Shown here in pieces: positions 47,007-55,457 of a stretch of DNA of 64,000 bases. Each line of letters opens with the position of its first letter. Position 1 is the stretch's first letter. Both the position numbers and the translations under genes were made by a program. The notes beneath the pieces are model-generated. The model saw only the letters and a program-made list of their open reading frames with translations. It was not told the origin of the DNA and did no database searches. Source of the stretch: Streptomyces capitiformicae (GTDB lineage: Bacteria > Actinomycetota > Actinomycetes > Streptomycetales > Streptomycetaceae); contig NZ_CP022161.1 in NCBI RefSeq assembly GCF_002214185.1, forward strand, positions 5,463,486 to 5,527,485, read 5' to 3'.

Positions 47007-48518
47007 CTACGCCGTACGCGCGACCCCCGCGTGCCGCTCCAGAAACGCGCAGACCCCAGAGGCCCTCCGGTGCGGCAACAGCACGCGCGCGGTACCGGCC
47101 AGCATCTGCTGCACCCGCGAGGACTGGACCTCGTCCAGAAGATCGAGCACCCGCATCCCGGCCGCCGCGGCCTCATCGGGCCGCCCCCCACGCGCGAGAT
47201 CATCCGCGAGCTCGGCGGTGTAGAGCGCGATGTTCCGCGTGAAGTGCGGATTCTGCAGCCCGGCTGCCCGCCGCGCGTGCCGCGCCGCCCGAGGCCAGTC
47301 CCCCAGCGTGGACCAGCACTGCGCCTCCAGCCCCTCCAGCTCGGCCTCCCCGTAGAAGCTCATCCACTCCGGATCGGCGTCGGAGGTCCCGCGCGCGTAC
47401 AGGGCATGCGCTCGGGCCAACGCCTGCTCGGTCCCCGTGCGGTCGGCGAGCCCCGCCCAGCCGCCCGCCTCCCGTAGCGCCAGCAGCGACATCAGCCGCG
47501 GCGAACCGAGCGGCCGCGCGACCCGCTGTGCCGCCTGCGCCGCCCGTACGGCCTCCCGCGGCCGTCCCGCGTCGCGCGCGAGGAAGGCCGTGTTGCAGAA
47601 CGCGTGCGCCTCCAGGCCGGGGTCCCCCGCCATCCGGGCCGTGGCCAGCGCCTCCGCGTAATGTGAGCGGGCGTCGTCGAAACGCCCCGAGTCATGGGCC
47701 AACCAGCCCACGGAGATGGCGAGTTCACCCGCGCCTGCGTACAGCCGGTCGGTGGTGGACTGCCGGGTGGTGCCCGCGTCGAGCAGTGAGTACGCGGCCC
47801 GCAGCGGCGCCGAGGCCCTGCGGTACAGGCCGTCCGCCCCGTGCCGGTCGTCGAGCAGCCGGATCTTGCGTACGGCCGCTTCGAGGGCGCCCGCCTCCGC
47901 CGTACCCGCCCGGTGGACGGAACGGCCCGCGGCGGACGCCGTGCCACCGAGGGCGAACGGGCCGAACGAGGCGGCCGCCATCGCGGCCGTACCCCCGGTC
48001 ATGAATGCGCGACGCTGCACGTCGCTCTCCTCGTGGTTCTGGTACGTCTGCTGCGTGTCCCGCCGGCCGTGCGTACAGCCCGTGTCGCCCAGCGGGTCCC
48101 GCATGTCGTACATCTCTTGCGTGTCATACGGCTCGTACGCCCCTTCCGTCTCACCCCTCGTGCCGTGCGAGGAGTGCGAACGGCTCTTGGTGCGAGAGGA
48201 GGGCGCCTCCTCGGCGGGGCGCGCCCCCCGACCGCGTACCTCCGCGCGGGGCGCAAAGCCCAGGTCGGTCAGTGTCCGGCCGGGGAACATATGCAGGAAC
48301 ACCCGCTCGTACGCGTAGTTGGGACAGCGGATCTCGCCCGCCTCGACCCTCCCGACGTAGCGCGCGTCACAGCTCACCCGCTCGCCGATCTCACGCGCGG
48401 CCCGCCGTACCGCGGCGGCGAACTCGCCAGGCGAACGCTGCCCGCGCAGCTGCCGAAAGGCGAGGTTCGGCCGCTGTGGTCGGGGGGACTGGGTTGAGGT
48501 CACCGATGACGACGCCAT
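47007..48518 (-). CDS. HTH/TPR regulator, NsdA-like
   Basis: A 503-residue regulator starting at ATG 48518 (MASSSVTSTQSPRP). The N-terminus has an XRE-like DNA-binding region (FRQLRGQRSPGEFAAAVRRAAREIGERVSCDARYVGRVEAGEIRCPNYAYERVFLHMFPG). A disordered, Tyr/His/Ser-rich linker follows, then a Tat-like hydrophobic stretch within the chain (RRAFMTGGTAAMAAASFGPFALGG). From residue 220 it is TPR repeats (AISVGWLAHDSGRFDDARSHYAEALATARMAGDPGLEAHAFCNTAFLARDAGRPREAV). The layout matches NsdA-type Streptomyces proteins that hold back sporulation and antibiotics; I recall that family but cannot assign the exact member. A frame upstream to 48644 exists. Confidence 0.8.
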   Translation of the reverse strand: MASSSVTSTQSPRPQRPNLAFRQLRGQRSPGEFAAAVRRAAREIGERVSCDARYVGRVEAGEIRCPNYAYERVFLHMFPGRTLTDLGFAPRAEVRGRGARPAEEAPSSRTKSRSHSSHGTRGETEGAYEPYDTQEMYDMRDPLGDTGCTHGRRDTQQTYQNHEESDVQRRAFMTGGTAAMAAASFGPFALGGTASAAGRSVHRAGTAEAGALEAAVRKIRLLDDRHGADGLYRRASAPLRAAYSLLDAGTTRQSTTDRLYAGAGELAISVGWLAHDSGRFDDARSHYAEALATARMAGDPGLEAHAFCNTAFLARDAGRPREAVRAAQAAQRVARPLGSPRLMSLLALREAGGWAGLADRTGTEQALARAHALYARGTSDADPEWMSFYGEAELEGLEAQCWSTLGDWPRAARHARRAAGLQNPHFTRNIALYTAELADDLARGGRPDEAAAAGMRVLDLLDEVQSSRVQQMLAGTARVLLPHRRASGVCAFLERHAGVARTA

Positions 48519-48802
48519 GGCCGGGCCCTCTCTCGCGAACCGTCGAACCGTGCCGGAACAGGGAGGAGTTGTGCGTGTCCTGCATGGTTGATTCCGCACA
48601 GTTGATTCCTCTGTGTCCGGCGGGCAAGAACGTACCGGCCCCACCGGTGCCCCGACGCGAGGTTTGGCTACAAACCGGATATCTCATCCTTGATCTGCCA
48701 TGAACTGCCATCCTTTGCGGCGCAGTTTCGCCGTAGCCGTTGACGGACTGACGCGTTGGGCAACGTGGACCGGGAGCTGGCTCGTATGTGTGGGAGGCCC
48801 GG

Positions 48803-49177
48803 ATGAAGAACGTCGAACCCCGTTCCGAGTGCGACCTGGTGACCGTGCCCGCGCGGCAGGGACTGGAGGCGGTCGACATCCTCCGCCGCGGTGCCGTCGA
48901 CGCGGTGGGGCCCGTCATGACGGTCGGTCCCGTTCTGCACGACGACAGCTGTGGCACGCTCGGATTCCTCGTCCCGCCCGGAACGGCGGACGCGTGGGAC
49001 GTGCCGGGCAGCACGTGTACGCACAGCGACGGCCGGGGGGCGGTGTTGGCGCCCGCCGATGGTGCGGACTGGCTGCTGCCGCCCGGGGAGGCGGACCTCG
49101 CGACGGATCCTGCGGTGCTCAGGGCTGCGCTGGGCGAGGCGGCTCGGTTGATTGAGGCGGCCGACAACTGCAGGTGA
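48803..49177 (+). CDS. Small conserved actinobacterial protein
   Basis: A 124-residue soluble protein from ATG 48803, behind a gggagg ribosome site. It reads NVEPRSECDLVTVPARQGLEAVDILRRGAVDAVGPVMTVGPVLHDDSCGTLGFLVPPGTADAWDVPGSTCTHSDGRGAVLAPADGADWLLPPGEADLATDPAVLRAALGEAARLIEAADNCR. The body looks like a small alpha/beta domain with two Cys, and I do not recognise a family with known activity. It is divergent from the TPR regulator, which suggests shared control, and is followed closely by the spermidine-synthase-like gene. Function unknown. Confidence 0.65.
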   Translation: MKNVEPRSECDLVTVPARQGLEAVDILRRGAVDAVGPVMTVGPVLHDDSCGTLGFLVPPGTADAWDVPGSTCTHSDGRGAVLAPADGADWLLPPGEADLATDPAVLRAALGEAARLIEAADNCR

Positions 49178-49226
49178 GCCGGGTGCTTGACCAGCGGCCA
49201 TGTCGTCCCGCCCCGATAATGGGTTG

Positions 49227-50096
49227 ATGGGCAGGTCGAAGAAGGGGGCGGCGCGGCGGCAGGCCGCTGAAGCCGTGGTCGAGAAGGTCGATGGCGGGCT
49301 TGCCGAGTTGCTGCCCGATCGGGATCGGGCGCGGGCCTGGACGTTGCTTGTCGACGGGGCGCCGCAGTCGCATGTCGATCTCGATGATCCGGCTCATCTC
49401 TCCTTCGAGTATCAGCGGCGTCTCGGGCATGTGATCGATCTTGTCGCGCCGCCCGCTCGGGCCGTGCACGCCGTTCATCTCGGTGGGGGCGCTTTCACCC
49501 TCGCTCGGTATGTCGCCGCCACCCGGCCCCGCTCCACCCAACAGGTCGTCGAACGTGATGCCGCCCTCGTCCAACTGGTGCGCCGTGAGCTGCCGTTGGA
49601 TCCGAACGCGCGGATACGGGTGCGGTCGGTGGACGCGCGGGAAGGGCTTGCCAAGGTGCCCGAGGGATGGGCGGATCTGGTGATCGCGGATGTGTTCAGC
49701 GCGGCGCGCACGCCGGCGCATTTGACGTCGACGGAATTTCTCATGGAGGTGCGTCGGGTGGTGAAGCCCGGCGGGTTCTACGCCGCCAACCTCGCCGACG
49801 GGCCCCCGCTCGCCCATCTGCGCGGCCAGATCGCCACCGCGGCGGCCGTCTTTCCCGAGCTGGCACTCGTCGCCGACCCGACCGTGCTGCGGGGCAAACG
49901 GTTCGGCAACGCGGTCCTCGTCGCCTCCGACCAGCCGCTGCCCATCGCCGAGTTGACCCGTCGCGCCGCCTCCGACCCGCATCCGGGCCGGGTCGAGCAC
50001 GGCAAGGCGCTCACCGACTTCACGGGTGGCGCGGTGCCGGTGACGGACGCGGCGGCCATCGCCTCACCGGCCCCACCGCCGTCGGCGTTCCGCTGA
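49227..50096 (+). CDS. Spermidine-synthase-like protein
   Basis: A 289-residue Rossmann-fold protein related to polyamine aminopropyltransferases but lacking the N-terminal beta domain of true SpeE. It has WTLLVDGAPQSHVDLDDPAHLSFEYQRRLGHVIDLV (the family's strand with S/Q substrate residues), VHAVHLGGGAFTLARYVAATRPRSTQQVVERD (cofactor loop), VRSVDAREGLAKVPEGWADLVIADVF and VVKPGGFYAANLAD. In many actinobacteria this family is annotated as spermidine synthase, but polyamine synthesis is unproven. ATG 49227 starts with GRSKKGAARRQ; ATG 49200 is possible. It is 50 bases after the small conserved gene, so likely in an operon with it. Confidence 0.85.
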   Translation: MGRSKKGAARRQAAEAVVEKVDGGLAELLPDRDRARAWTLLVDGAPQSHVDLDDPAHLSFEYQRRLGHVIDLVAPPARAVHAVHLGGGAFTLARYVAATRPRSTQQVVERDAALVQLVRRELPLDPNARIRVRSVDAREGLAKVPEGWADLVIADVFSAARTPAHLTSTEFLMEVRRVVKPGGFYAANLADGPPLAHLRGQIATAAAVFPELALVADPTVLRGKRFGNAVLVASDQPLPIAELTRRAASDPHPGRVEHGKALTDFTGGAVPVTDAAAIASPAPPPSAFR

Positions 50097-50118
50097 CCGC
50101 CGGTCGCCGGGCCGGCCT

Positions 50119-50676
50119 TCAGTAGGTCTGGACGGCCACGCGGGGCGCGCTGTCGTGCCAGGTGCAGAACACCGTCACCCGGTCCGCGCCGGACGCGAAC
50201 TCGACCCGGATCCACGTCTCCGTCTTCCACACCTGCATCGACCAGCCCGAACCGGGCGTGGCCGAGACGAGGGTCGCGTATGTGTCGTCGAGGGAGAAGA
50301 CGGCCCGGCCGCCCTCGGTGTCGTAGCTCTTGATCCGGCCGGAGTAGGTGGGTGTGCCGGCACTCGGACCGGCGCTGGGTGGCGCGGACTCCGAAGGGGT
50401 CGGCGAGGGCTCGGCGCGGTCGCTCTTGTCCGGCTCCGGCTCCGGCTCCGGTGCCGGTCGCTTCGTGCTCGAGGGGGTCGGGCGGGCAGTGCCCGGGTCC
50501 GGCGCGGGTGCCCCCTGGGCCTTCGCGTCGACAGCTGTGATGGGCAGGGCACGGGGCGGGTCGTAGGCGGTGCCGGCCATCACCGAGTGGACACCCCACC
50601 ACGACAGCGTGGCCGCCGCGCCCGTGGCGAGCAGCCAGGCCAGTAGGTGGAGGAGTCCTCTGCGCATCGCGGCCAT
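50119..50676 (-). CDS. Membrane-anchored secreted protein, Pro/Glu-rich linker
   Basis: A 185-residue protein with an N-terminal anchor (GLLHLLAWLLATGAAATLSWWGVHSVM) and a long disordered linker of Pro, Glu, Asp and Ser (KRPAPEPEPEPDKSDRAEPSPTPSESAPPSAGP). Its C-terminal beta domain is YSGRIKSYDTEGGRAVFSLDDTYATLVSATPGSGWSMQVWKTETWIRVEFASGADRVTVFCTWHDSAPRVAVQ. I do not recognise the domain; the layout suggests a protein held outside the membrane through a stalk. ATG 50676 fits the anchor; frames further upstream run into the response regulator gene. It is divergent from the two-component system with 100 bases between and may be its target. Confidence 0.7.
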   Translation of the reverse strand: MAAMRRGLLHLLAWLLATGAAATLSWWGVHSVMAGTAYDPPRALPITAVDAKAQGAPAPDPGTARPTPSSTKRPAPEPEPEPDKSDRAEPSPTPSESAPPSAGPSAGTPTYSGRIKSYDTEGGRAVFSLDDTYATLVSATPGSGWSMQVWKTETWIRVEFASGADRVTVFCTWHDSAPRVAVQTY

Positions 50677-50776
50677 ACTGCCCCACGAGCCCCAGGAGTG
50701 TCCCGGGTGCGGTGTGCCGGCGTGGGTTGTCCACAGGCCCCAACCGGCTTGCCCCGTATGCCGTACGGTGCGGCGC

Positions 50777-51487
50777 ATGGCAAGTGTGCTCGTGGTCGAG
50801 GACGACCATTTCGTACGCTCGGCGCTGATCAGGCATCTGACGGACGCCGCGCACACCGTGCGCAGCGTCGGTACGGCCCTGGAGGCGCTGCGCGAGGTCG
50901 CGCATCACCGCTTCGACGTGGTGATCCTCGACCTCGGGCTGCCCGATCTGGACGGCTCCGAGGCGCTGAAGATGCTGCGCGGGATCACCGATGTGCCGGT
51001 GATCGTCGCCACGGCGCGGGACGACGAGACGGAGATCGTCCGCTTGCTGAACGCGGGTGCGGACGACTATCTGACCAAGCCGTTCTCGGTCGAGCATCTG
51101 TCCGCCCGCATGGCCGCCGTGCTGCGCCGCTCCCGCCCCTCCACCGGCGAGGCACCGCCGTCCCCGGCCATCCGCGTAGGCGGTCTGTCGATCGACCCAC
51201 TGCGCCGCCAGGCCGAACTGGACGGCGTACGACTCGACCTCACCCGGCGCGAGTTCGACCTCCTCGCGTTCCTCGCCGGGCGGCCCGGCGTCGTCGTCCC
51301 GCGCAAGGAGCTGCTCGCCGAGGTGTGGCAGCAGTCGTACGGGGACGACCAGACGATAGATGTGCATCTGTCGTGGCTGCGGCGGAAGTTGGGGGAGACG
51401 GCGGCGAAGCCCCGCTATCTGCACACCCTGCGGGGTGTCGGGGTGAAGCTGGAGCCGCCGGGGGCGGGGGCGGGGGCGGGGCCATGA
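50777..51487 (+). CDS. OmpR-family response regulator
   Basis: A DNA-binding regulator of 236 residues. The receiver domain (1-120) has the acidic pair in VLVVEDDHF, the phosphoacceptor Asp in VVILDLGLPDLDG, and the Thr/Ala and Lys switch residues in PVIVATAR and DDYLTKPFSV. The OmpR-type winged helix (140-225) shows LTRREFDLLAFLAGRPGVVVPRKELLAEVWQ and DDQTIDVHLSWLRRKLGE, the recognition helix. ATG 50777 starts right at the receiver. It overlaps the kinase gene by 4 bases (ATGA), so the two form a coupled operon. It is divergent from the membrane-anchored protein, a possible target. Confidence 0.93.
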   Translation: MASVLVVEDDHFVRSALIRHLTDAAHTVRSVGTALEALREVAHHRFDVVILDLGLPDLDGSEALKMLRGITDVPVIVATARDDETEIVRLLNAGADDYLTKPFSVEHLSARMAAVLRRSRPSTGEAPPSPAIRVGGLSIDPLRRQAELDGVRLDLTRREFDLLAFLAGRPGVVVPRKELLAEVWQQSYGDDQTIDVHLSWLRRKLGETAAKPRYLHTLRGVGVKLEPPGAGAGAGP

Positions 51488-52923
51488 GGTGGGCGCTGGT
51501 CAAGGTGTGTGTGGCGGTGACGGCGATGGTCGTGGTCGCCTTCGCGGTGCCGCTCGGGCTCGTCGTCAAGGAGATGGCCCGGGACCGTGCCTTCTCCAAT
51601 GCCGAGCGGGAGGCGGCGGCGATCGCTCCGGCGCTCTCCATCACCACCGACCGGGAGCAGCTGGAGCGGGTCGTGGCGTCGGCGGGCGCGGACGACGGGA
51701 TCGCCGTGCACCTACCGGCCGGCGGTGACGGGGCCGACGCGATCGACCTCGGGCGGCAGCGGGCCACCGACAAGGACATCGCCACCGTGCGCGAACTGGG
51801 CCGGGCGTCGACCACCGAGGTGCCGGGCGGTTCCGCGCTGCTCCAGCCCACCGCGCTCAGCTCCGGCGAGATAGCGGTCGTCGAGGTGTATGTGCCCGAG
51901 TCCGAGGTCACCAACGGGGTGGCCATGGCCTGGGCGGTGCTCGCCGGGGTCGGCCTCGCGCTGATCGTCGGCTCGGTCGCGGTGGCCGATCGGCTCGGAG
52001 TGCGCATGGTGAGGCCCGCCCGGCGGCTGGTCGAGAGCGCACACGAACTGGGGGAGGGGCAGCTGGGGGCGCGCGTGCCGGAAGAGGGACCGAAGGAGTT
52101 GCGGCTCGCGGCGGCGGCGTTCAACGCGATGGCCGACCAGGTGGTCCAACTGCTGGCGAACGAGAGGGAGCTGGCGGCCGACCTGTCGCACCGGCTGCGT
52201 ACGCCGTTGACCGTGCTGCGGCTCAACGCGGCCTCGCTCGGCGACGGGCCGGCCGCCGAGCAGACCCGGGCGGCGGTGGAGCAACTGGAGCGGGAGGTCG
52301 ACACGATCATTCGTACGGCGCGGGAGGCCAAACCGCAGACGGCGGCGGTGGGGCCCGGTGCTGGGTGCGACGCGGCGGAGGTGGTGCGGGAGCGGATGGC
52401 GTTCTGGTCGGCCCTCGCGGAGGACGAGGGCCGCAAGTGGCGGGTGGCCGGGGTCGAGCGCCCGGTCCGCATACCCGTCGCCCGGGCCGACCTCGCCGCC
52501 GCCCTCGACGCCCTCCTCGGCAACGTCTTCCGGCACACGGCGGAGGGCACCGCGTTCGCGGTCGACGTGCACAACGGCGAGGACGCGGTGATCGTCCTCG
52601 TCTCGGACGCCGGGCCCGGTATAGCCGACCCCGAGGCGGCGATGGCCCGCGGCCGTGGCTCCGGCAGCGACGGCTCGACCGGGCTCGGCCTGGACATCGT
52701 GCGGCGGCTCGCCGAGTCGACGGGCGGGGACGTACGCCTCGGGTCGTCGGTGCTGGGCGGGACCGAGGTGCGGATATGGATCCAGTTGAACGCAGGAGAC
52801 GGAAGGACAGGGAAGGACGGCCGGGCCCCGGCGCGGACGGGGCACCGGGGGCGGGGGCCGGTACGGCGGCGTGGACACCCGCGGCTGGTGTCGCCCTTCA
52901 GTCGGGCTCGTTCCCTTCCGTGA
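51484..52923 (+). CDS. Sensor histidine kinase
   Basis: The membrane kinase (479 residues) paired with the upstream regulator. It has two membrane helices (VCVAVTAMVVVAFAVPLGLVV; AMAWAVLAGVGLALIVGSVAV) flanking a small extracytoplasmic sensor of about 110 residues, then HAMP. The H-box ADLSHRLRTPLTVLRL carries the phosphorylated His. The ATPase has N-box LLGNVFRHTAEG, D-box SDAGPGIAD and G-box GLGLDIVRRLAESTGG. The last 45 residues are a basic, Gly/Arg-rich tail (TGHRGRGPVRRRGH) of unclear use. The 3' end overlaps the convergent methyltransferase gene by 26 bases. Signal unknown. Confidence 0.92.
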   Translation: MRWALVKVCVAVTAMVVVAFAVPLGLVVKEMARDRAFSNAEREAAAIAPALSITTDREQLERVVASAGADDGIAVHLPAGGDGADAIDLGRQRATDKDIATVRELGRASTTEVPGGSALLQPTALSSGEIAVVEVYVPESEVTNGVAMAWAVLAGVGLALIVGSVAVADRLGVRMVRPARRLVESAHELGEGQLGARVPEEGPKELRLAAAAFNAMADQVVQLLANERELAADLSHRLRTPLTVLRLNAASLGDGPAAEQTRAAVEQLEREVDTIIRTAREAKPQTAAVGPGAGCDAAEVVRERMAFWSALAEDEGRKWRVAGVERPVRIPVARADLAAALDALLGNVFRHTAEGTAFAVDVHNGEDAVIVLVSDAGPGIADPEAAMARGRGSGSDGSTGLGLDIVRRLAESTGGDVRLGSSVLGGTEVRIWIQLNAGDGRTGKDGRAPARTGHRGRGPVRRRGHPRLVSPFSRARSLP

Positions 52924-53665
52924 ACGGTCGGCGGAAGAGGGCGGTCCAGAGGAACGGCTCGCCGAAGTGGGGCGAGTCGGTGGGCTCGTCCTGCATGCGG
53001 CGGAGTTCGATCTCCGTGAGGTCGGCGAAGATCCGGCGGAGGGAATCAGGGGTGTAGGCGAGGCCGCCCTGGAGGCCGGACTGCCGGTAGAAGGCGGCGT
53101 CGGGGAGTTCGGAGCCCATGGCGCCGGAGGCGAAGCAGGTGAGCGAGAGGTGACCGCCGGGCGCGAGGGCCCGGTCCAGGAGGGCGAGGTAGCTGATGCG
53201 GCGATGCGGTGGGAGGTGGTGGAAGCAGCCGGAGTCGTGGATCAGGTCGTACGGGCCGGTCAGCTCGGGCGAGGCGAAGGCGTTCCCGCAGTGGAAGCGG
53301 ACGTTCGCCCTCTCCGGCCCCGCCTCGCGGGCGCGTTCCTCGGCCCAGGCGATGGCGGTGGGGGACAGGTCGACGGCGTCGACCCGGAAGCCGCGGGCGG
53401 CCAGGTGGAGCGCGTTGCGGCCGGGGCCGCAGCCGAGGTCCAGGGCGCGGCCGTGCGAGGGGACGATGCCGCGGTCCAGGTAGGACACCAGGTTCTCGTC
53501 GGGCTTGCGCACGAAGAACGGCACCGGCTTGGAGCGGTCCGCGTAGAAGCCGTCCCACCAGGTCGAGCCGCCCTCCGTCCAGCGGTCCGCCTCCGGCGCG
53601 AACAGGCCGTCCAGCAGCGTGAGCACATCCTCGACCGTGCGGATGTCGCGGTCCGCCTCGACCAT
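52898..53665 (-). CDS. Class I SAM-dependent methyltransferase
   Basis: A 255-residue methyltransferase with motif I ALDLGCGPGRNALHLAARG (AdoMet loop), motif II VDAVDLSPTAIAWAEERA, and motif IV/post-I region VRFHCGNAFASPELTGPYDLIHDSGCFHHLPPHRR, then LLDRALAPGGHLSLTCFA. The 'IHDSGCFHHLPP' pattern is seen in TehB/thiopurine-methyltransferase-like small-molecule enzymes. The N-terminus STWWDGFYADRSKPVPFFV suits that branch. The methyl acceptor is unknown. Cytoplasmic, monocistronic, convergent with the sensor kinase gene and divergent from repeat-rich DNA ahead of the galactoside operon. Confidence 0.88.
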   Translation of the reverse strand: MVEADRDIRTVEDVLTLLDGLFAPEADRWTEGGSTWWDGFYADRSKPVPFFVRKPDENLVSYLDRGIVPSHGRALDLGCGPGRNALHLAARGFRVDAVDLSPTAIAWAEERAREAGPERANVRFHCGNAFASPELTGPYDLIHDSGCFHHLPPHRRISYLALLDRALAPGGHLSLTCFASGAMGSELPDAAFYRQSGLQGGLAYTPDSLRRIFADLTEIELRRMQDEPTDSPHFGEPFLWTALFRRPFTEGNEPD

Positions 53666-53754
53666 TCCGGGTCCCCTTTCGGCTTTCTGAGGTGGACCTC
53701 GAACCTAGCGGTGGATCAGGGGCTGCGCCGCCCCTTCGACCCCCTGGGTGCGAT

Positions 53755-53905
53755 CTTCGGCTGCGGGTCGTGTGGGGTTGCTCGCGCAGTTCCCCGCGCC
53801 CCTTGAAAGCCCCGGCCGCGCCCCATGCCGTGAAGGGGCGCGGGGTGGATCGATCTGCGGCTCCGCCGCGGGGCGCGAACAGCCTCCACTCACCCGCCTC
53901 CACCC
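53755..53905 (+). repeat. Dispersed intergenic repeat, family A (copy 5)
   Basis: It contains cgcgcagttccccgcgcccc, ttgaaagccccgg, aaggggcgcggggtggatcg and gcggctccgccgcggggcgc, the two family cores in the same order as copies near 15.3 and 29.7 kb. No gene lies between 53666 and the operon start at 54147. Confidence 0.75.
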
Positions 53906-54021
53906 GATAGCCTCAGGCACCCGAGCTCTCCCGCGCCCGGCTCCCCCAGCGGAGCTATCACGCGATCACGTTTCGCCACATGACGGTTACATTTCAACAA
54001 AGGCAGTGGAGAGGTCTTGAC

Positions 54022-54089
54022 GTTTGACCGGACATACGGCTGTTATGGCGCCCATGAATGTTCGGTCAAGTTGATTTCTGGTTGATTTC
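54022..54089. promoter_or_regulatory. Operator-like repeats in the galactoside operon leader
   Basis: gttgatttc occurs at 54070-54078 and 54081-54089, an 11-base direct repeat, on one face of the helix. Just before it, ttgaccg (54024-54030) and cggtcaa (54063-54069) are inverted repeats. Tandem direct repeats like these are common for DeoR-family sugar regulators, but no regulator gene is in view. Confidence 0.5.
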
Positions 54090-54146
54090 GACTGGATCTT
54101 GCAACGAACGCCCTCAACGACCGAACCACGTCTCCAGGGAGCCGCA

Positions 54147-55457
54147 ATGCACGTCACACCCTCCGGTCTCTCCGTCCCCGGCACCAGTCGCCGCACACTG
54201 CTGCGCGGCATAGGCGGCGCCGCGGCACTCGGCGCGGGGATACCGCTGCTCAGTGCCTGCGGCGGCAGCGGCACGGCCGCGGACCCGAAGACCGTCACCC
54301 TGGGTTCGAAGGCGTCCGACCCGGTTCCGAAGAAGGCGTTCGCCGAGATCTACGCGGCGTACAAGAAGAAGACCGGCATCACGGTCGACGTGAACACGAA
54401 GGACTCCAACACCTTCCAGGAGCAGATCAACTCCTACCTCCAGGGCACGCCGGACGACGTGTTCACCTGGTTCGCCGGCTACCGCATGCAGTTCTTCGCG
54501 GCGAAGGGCCTGGCCACGCCGATCGACGACGTGTGGAAGACTATCGGGGGCAACTTCCCCGAGGCGATGCAGAAGCTCAGCAAGGGCGAGGACGGCAAGT
54601 ACTACTTCGTGCCGCTCTACTCGTACCCCTGGGCCCTCTTCTACCGGAAGAGCGTCTTCGCGGAGAAGGGCTACGAGGTTCCCACCACGTGGGACCAGCT
54701 GATCGCCCTGTGCAAGCAGATGAAGAAGGACGGCCTCGTCCCGATCGCCTTCGGCGACAAGGACGCCTGGCCCGCGCTCGGCACCTTCGACCAGATCAAC
54801 TTCCGCAAGAACGGCTACGACTTCCACGTCGAGCTGATGGCGGGCAAGGCCTCCTGGACCGACGCCAAGGTGAAGTCGGTGTTCGACCTGTGGTCGGAGA
54901 TCCTCCCGTACCACCAGGAGGGCGCCGTCGGCCGTACCTGGCAGGACGCGGCGCAGACCCTGGCGTCGAAGAAGGCCGGCATGTACCTGCTGGGCACCTT
55001 CGTCGCCCAGCAGTTCACCAACAAGGAAGACCTCGACGACCTCGACTTCTTCGCCTTCCCGGAGATCGATCCGGCGTACGGCCAGGACACCGTCGAGGCG
55101 CCCACCGACGGCTACATGATGAGCAAGAACCCCAAGAACAAGGCCGAGGCCGTCAAGCTCCTGGAGTTCCTGGGCACCACGGAGGCCGAGGACATCTACC
55201 TCAAGGCCGACCCGAGCTCGGTGCACGCCGCCTCCGGTGCCGACACCGCGTCGTACTCCGCGCTGCAGAAGAAGGCGTACGACATGATCTCCGGCGCCAA
55301 GTCCCTGACCCAGTTCATGGACCGCGACAGCCGCCCGGACTTCACCTCCACGGTCATGCAGCCCTCGCTGCAGAAGTTCATCCGTGACCCCAAGGGGATC
55401 GACAGCCTCCTCACGTCGATCGAGCGCCAGAAGAAGACGATCTTCGCCTCCTCATGA
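54147..55457 (+). CDS. Sugar ABC transporter substrate-binding lipoprotein
   Basis: The receptor of a carbohydrate importer (436 residues). It has a twin-arginine lipoprotein signal: SRRTLLRGIGGAAALGAGIPLLSAC, with lipidated Cys38. The mature chain is a type 1 extracellular binding protein of the MalE/UgpB kind: VTLGSKASDPVPKKAFAEIYAAYKKKTGITVDVNTKD, GTPDDVFTWFAGYRMQFFAAKGLATPIDDVW, YYFVPLYSYPWALFYRKSVFAEKGYEVPTTWDQLIALCKQMKKDG. ATG 54147 sits behind aggga; the frame opens earlier at 54099. It overlaps the first permease gene by 4 bases. The GH36 and GH42 enzymes downstream suggest a galactoside ligand. Confidence 0.9.
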   Translation: MHVTPSGLSVPGTSRRTLLRGIGGAAALGAGIPLLSACGGSGTAADPKTVTLGSKASDPVPKKAFAEIYAAYKKKTGITVDVNTKDSNTFQEQINSYLQGTPDDVFTWFAGYRMQFFAAKGLATPIDDVWKTIGGNFPEAMQKLSKGEDGKYYFVPLYSYPWALFYRKSVFAEKGYEVPTTWDQLIALCKQMKKDGLVPIAFGDKDAWPALGTFDQINFRKNGYDFHVELMAGKASWTDAKVKSVFDLWSEILPYHQEGAVGRTWQDAAQTLASKKAGMYLLGTFVAQQFTNKEDLDDLDFFAFPEIDPAYGQDTVEAPTDGYMMSKNPKNKAEAVKLLEFLGTTEAEDIYLKADPSSVHAASGADTASYSALQKKAYDMISGAKSLTQFMDRDSRPDFTSTVMQPSLQKFIRDPKGIDSLLTSIERQKKTIFASS

